A stretch of DNA of 7,091 nt from an uncultured Lachnospiraceae bacterium (lineage in GTDB: Bacteria > Bacillota > Clostridia > Lachnospirales > Lachnospiraceae), in contig CALZHV010000113.1 of the NCBI GenBank assembly GCA_945787485.1, positions 1 to 7,091 of the forward strand. The letters run 5' to 3'. This document shows, piece by piece, positions 5,211-7,091 of this stretch; position 1 is the first letter of the stretch; the number at the start of each line of letters is the position of its first letter. Under the pieces are notes generated by a model. It saw only the letters and a list, made by a program, of their open reading frames with translations. It was not told the origin of the DNA and did no database searches. The position numbers and the translations under genes are program-made.

Positions 5211-6233
5211 ATGAGTACTACAATATTGGCAATAGAATCTTCATGTGATGAGACAGCGGCAGCTGTTGTTACAGACGGAAGAACAATAAAATCAAATGTT
5301 ATTTATTCTCAAATTGACTTGCATAAATTATATGGTGGAGTTGTACCTGAAATAGCATCAAGAAAGCATGTTGAAAAAATAAATGACGTTATACAGGAAG
5401 CATTAGAACAGGCGGAGACAACGTTAGATGATATAGATGCCATAGCGGTTACTTATGGTCCGGGGCTTGTAGGTGCATTGCTTGTGGGCGTGAGCGCGGC
5501 AAAATCGATTGCTTATGCAAAAAACAAGCCGTTGGTAGGTGTCAATCATATAGAAGGACACATTGCTGCAAATTATATAGAACATGAGGATTTAAAACCA
5601 CCTTTTATGTGCATGGTTGCATCAGGAGGACATTCGCATCTTGTCTATGTGAAATCATATACTGAATTTGAAATTGTAGGAAAAACCCGGGATGATGCTG
5701 CGGGAGAAGCATTTGATAAAATTGCCAGAGCAATAGACCTTGGTTACCCGGGAGGACCTAAAATTGACAAACTTGCAAAAGAAGGAAATCCGGAAGCGTT
5801 TAATTTTCCAAGAGCATATATGCCGGATGCACCGTATGATTTTTCATTTAGTGGCTTGAAGTCAGCAGTGCTTAACCATTTAAACAGCTGCGAAATGAAG
5901 AATATAGAAATAAACAAGGCTGATATTGCGGCATCTTTTCAACAAGCCGTAGTGGATGTTCTTACTGATAATACAATAAATGCCGCAAAGGCATATGGGT
6001 GTGATAAAATTGCACTTGCAGGCGGAGTTGCTTCCAATTCGTCCCTCAAAGAAAATATGGCATTAAAGGCAGAAAAGAATAATCTGATGTTCTATCATCC
6101 GTCGCCAATTTACTGTACAGACAACGCTGCAATGATTGGGGTGGCAGGATATCATGATTTTATTACAGGAGAAAGAGCCGGATGGGATCTTAATGCAGTT
6201 CCAAATCTTAAAATCGGAGAAAGAGCATTTTAG
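5211..6233 (+). CDS. tsaD: tRNA N6-adenosine threonylcarbamoyltransferase TsaD
   Basis: TsaD transfers the threonylcarbamoyl group from threonylcarbamoyl-AMP to A37 of tRNA, acting with TsaB and TsaE. The 340 residues are typical of the Kae1/TsaD/YgjD family. The ASKHA start is ILAIESSCDET (5-15). YGGVVPEIASRKH (41-53) follows, then YGPGLVGALLVG (82-93). The metal ligands are His113 and His117 in HIEGH, and Asp303 in CTDNAAM. SGGHSH is at 137-142, DDAAGEAFDK at 160-169, FSFSGLKSA at 210-218, and the GGVASNSSL nucleotide loop at 270-278. All key residues look intact. ATG 5211 was chosen for AGGTGG at 5199-5204, 6 bases upstream, and because the N-terminus then aligns with the family; a longer frame back to 5064 would run through the preceding gene. 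The corresponding B. subtilis gene is ydiE. Confidence 0.96.
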   Translation: MSTTILAIESSCDETAAAVVTDGRTIKSNVIYSQIDLHKLYGGVVPEIASRKHVEKINDVIQEALEQAETTLDDIDAIAVTYGPGLVGALLVGVSAAKSIAYAKNKPLVGVNHIEGHIAANYIEHEDLKPPFMCMVASGGHSHLVYVKSYTEFEIVGKTRDDAAGEAFDKIARAIDLGYPGGPKIDKLAKEGNPEAFNFPRAYMPDAPYDFSFSGLKSAVLNHLNSCEMKNIEINKADIAASFQQAVVDVLTDNTINAAKAYGCDKIALAGGVASNSSLKENMALKAEKNNLMFYHPSPIYCTDNAAMIGVAGYHDFITGERAGWDLNAVPNLKIGERAF

Positions 6234-6249
6234 ATAAAAGGTATAAAAA

Positions 6250-6975
6250 ATGAATGTTGCAATTGTTTTAGCTGCCGGTAGCGGAAGTAGAATGAGATCA
6301 GACATACCTAAACAATTTATGTTATTAAATGGATATGAAGTAATATATTATTGTTTAAATGTCATGCAGAAGAGTAATAATATAGATGAGATAATACTGG
6401 TAACGAAGGATGAAGATATTGAGTATTGTCGAAAAGAAATAGTGAACAGATATCTTATAAGTAAGGTGAAGGAAATAATTCCCGGTGGTAAGGAAAGATA
6501 TAATTCTGTTTACAATGGGCTTTTGTGCGCAAAAAAACGCGGGGCTGACATTGTAATGATACATGATGCCGCCAGACCTTTAATAAGTCAAAGAATGATT
6601 AGCGATTCAATAGAAGCAACCATGAGTTATGGAGCATCTACAGTTGCAATGCCTGTTAAAGATACAATCAAAATAGTTGAAGAAAATAATGATGGGATAT
6701 TTGGTAAAACAACACCTGACAGAAATTTGTTATATCAAATACAGACTCCGCAAACATTTAAAATTGACCTTTTAATAGATGCATATTTGAGATTAAAGGA
6801 TAGTGGAAACTACAATATAACAGATGATACAATGATTGTTGAACAATATACTGAAGTCCCTGTAAAAATTGTTCCTGGTTCATATGAAAACCTGAAAATA
6901 ACGACTCCGGAAGATATATTTATAGCCGAAAATCTGCTCAAAAAAAATATTAAAAAAACTGAAAAAAACTGTTGA
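6250..6975 (+). CDS. ispD: 2-C-methyl-D-erythritol 4-phosphate cytidylyltransferase
   Basis: IspD joins CTP and methylerythritol 4-phosphate to give CDP-ME, the third step of the MEP isoprenoid pathway. The 241-residue product has the CTP-binding loop LAAGSGSRM (7-15) and PKQF (20-23). GGKERYNSV follows at 79-87, where IspD usually has GGAERxxSV. HDAARPL is at 105-111, PVKDTIK at 135-141, Arg157 just before the conserved QTPQTF (164-169), TDD at 190-192, and NLKITTPED at 213-221 with Lys215. The closest alternative is the ribitol-phosphate cytidylyltransferase TarI, which shares the fold. The GGxERxxSVYNGL block favours IspD, and no teichoic acid genes are nearby. The SD is weak (AAAAGG at 6236-6241, 8 bases upstream). 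The gene starts 16 bases after tsaD. Its stop codon overlaps the tRNA promoter, and I see no strong terminator after it. Confidence 0.9.
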   Translation: MNVAIVLAAGSGSRMRSDIPKQFMLLNGYEVIYYCLNVMQKSNNIDEIILVTKDEDIEYCRKEIVNRYLISKVKEIIPGGKERYNSVYNGLLCAKKRGADIVMIHDAARPLISQRMISDSIEATMSYGASTVAMPVKDTIKIVEENNDGIFGKTTPDRNLLYQIQTPQTFKIDLLIDAYLRLKDSGNYNITDDTMIVEQYTEVPVKIVPGSYENLKITTPEDIFIAENLLKKNIKKTEKNC

Positions 6976-7000
6976 CAATATTGTTTTAGTTTGATAAGAT
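6972..7000 (+). promoter_or_regulatory. Strong promoter for tRNA-Ser
   Basis: A perfect -35 hexamer TTGACA (6972-6977) is followed by a 17-base spacer and TAAGAT (6995-7000). A TG dinucleotide at 6992-6993 makes an extended -10 (TGATAAGAT). The -35 overlaps the ispD stop codon TGA at 6973-6975. Transcription would begin near 7007, about 33 bases before the tRNA. A 10-bp palindrome, ACAATATTGT (6975-6984), overlaps the -35 and may be chance in AT-rich DNA. This is the best promoter in the window. Confidence 0.8.
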
Positions 7001-7006
7001 AACAAA

Positions 7007-7028
7007 GTCGCTGATATGAATAAGCGGC
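7007..7028 (+). other. Leader hairpin upstream of tRNA-Ser
   Basis: GTCGCT at 7007-7012 can pair with AGCGGC at 7023-7028, six pairs including one G-U, around a 10-base loop. It starts where the predicted transcript starts and is followed by an A-rich stretch up to the tRNA. It may form in the 5' leader that RNase P removes. It is not a terminator on this strand because As, not Us, follow. Confidence 0.4.
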
Positions 7029-7039
7029 AAAAAAATAAT

Positions 7040-7091
7040 GGAGAGATATCGAAGTGGTCATAACGAGGCGGTCTTGAAAACCGTTTGTCCG
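7040..7091 (+). tRNA. tRNA-Ser (anticodon UGA), 3' end outside window
   Basis: The first 52 bases of a class II tRNA are present. The 5' acceptor strand GGAGAGA (7040-7046) is followed by T8 and A9. The D arm pairs TCG (7049-7051) with CGA (7064-7066) and its loop contains the invariant GG (7056-7057). The anticodon stem GCGGT/ACCGT (7068-7072 with 7080-7084, one G-U) encloses loop CTTGAAA (7073-7079) with anticodon TGA at 7075-7077. This decodes UCA and other UCN serine codons. The following TTGTCCG begins the long variable arm typical of tRNA-Ser. The T arm and acceptor 3' strand are beyond the window. Confidence 0.93.

Noticed and set aside
7007..7028. Hairpin before tRNA-Ser as a terminator for ispD
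   Set aside because: It is followed by an A-rich run instead of Us on the + strand, and on the - strand the T run would come before the stem.
6810..7061. Minus-strand frame over the end of ispD and the tRNA
   Set aside because: It covers the ispD C-terminus, the promoter and part of a tRNA on the opposite strand, with low-complexity translation and no motif.
1..7091. Mobile element, prophage, CRISPR or defence-system content
   Set aside because: No transposase, integrase, terminal repeats, spaced direct repeats or nuclease/helicase genes are visible; base and codon use look even across all genes.

Overview
This window reads as ordinary core chromosome of a low-GC, anaerobic Firmicute. The likeliest group is Lachnospiraceae or a close clostridial relative. 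The reasons are the strongly AT-rich, AGA/ATA-rich codon use, the strong purine-rich Shine-Dalgarno (SD) sites before most genes, and the tsaE-tsaB-rimI order known from Firmicutes such as Bacillus subtilis ydiBCD. Every gene I accept is on the + strand. I see no insertion sequence, phage gene, CRISPR array or clear sign of gene transfer. The family assignment is inferred from style and gene content, not from a database match.

Layout. Bases 1-498 hold the 3' end of an aspartokinase gene (lysC) with its two ACT domains. A near-perfect ribosome binding site inside this frame probably also starts a separate regulatory beta subunit. A strong intrinsic terminator at 575-608 closes that unit, and candidate promoters lie around it. 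A tightly packed run follows: dCMP deaminase (comEB), a YcxB-like two-helix membrane protein, tsaE, tsaB and rimI. Several of these overlap or lie within 25 bp of each other. A 112-bp gap at 3291-3402 holds a candidate promoter and an inverted repeat. After it come a small zinc-ribbon protein, an RNase Z-type metallo-beta-lactamase protein, an anchored protein of unknown function, tsaD and ispD. The window ends inside a tRNA-Ser(UGA) gene. A near-consensus promoter for that tRNA starts in the stop codon of ispD.

How the genes fit together. The dominant theme is tRNA maturation. TsaE, TsaB and TsaD are three of the four bacterial proteins that make t6A at position 37 of ANN-decoding tRNAs; TsaC/TsaC2 is not in the window. 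RNase Z trims tRNA 3' ends, and RimI acetylates a ribosomal protein N-terminus. The familiar tsaE-tsaB-rimI-tsaD order is broken here by a 1.9-kb block: zinc ribbon, RNase Z and anchored protein. The flanking genes serve lysine/threonine/methionine/diaminopimelate synthesis (lysC), dTTP supply (comEB) and isoprenoid synthesis (ispD).

I did not find a clearly new biological system. The points most worth a second look are the internal lysC start, the unusual RNase Z variant and the two uncharacterised proteins lodged in the t6A gene cluster. Next come the RimI that lacks its usual first strand and the compact tRNA-Ser promoter embedded in the end of ispD.
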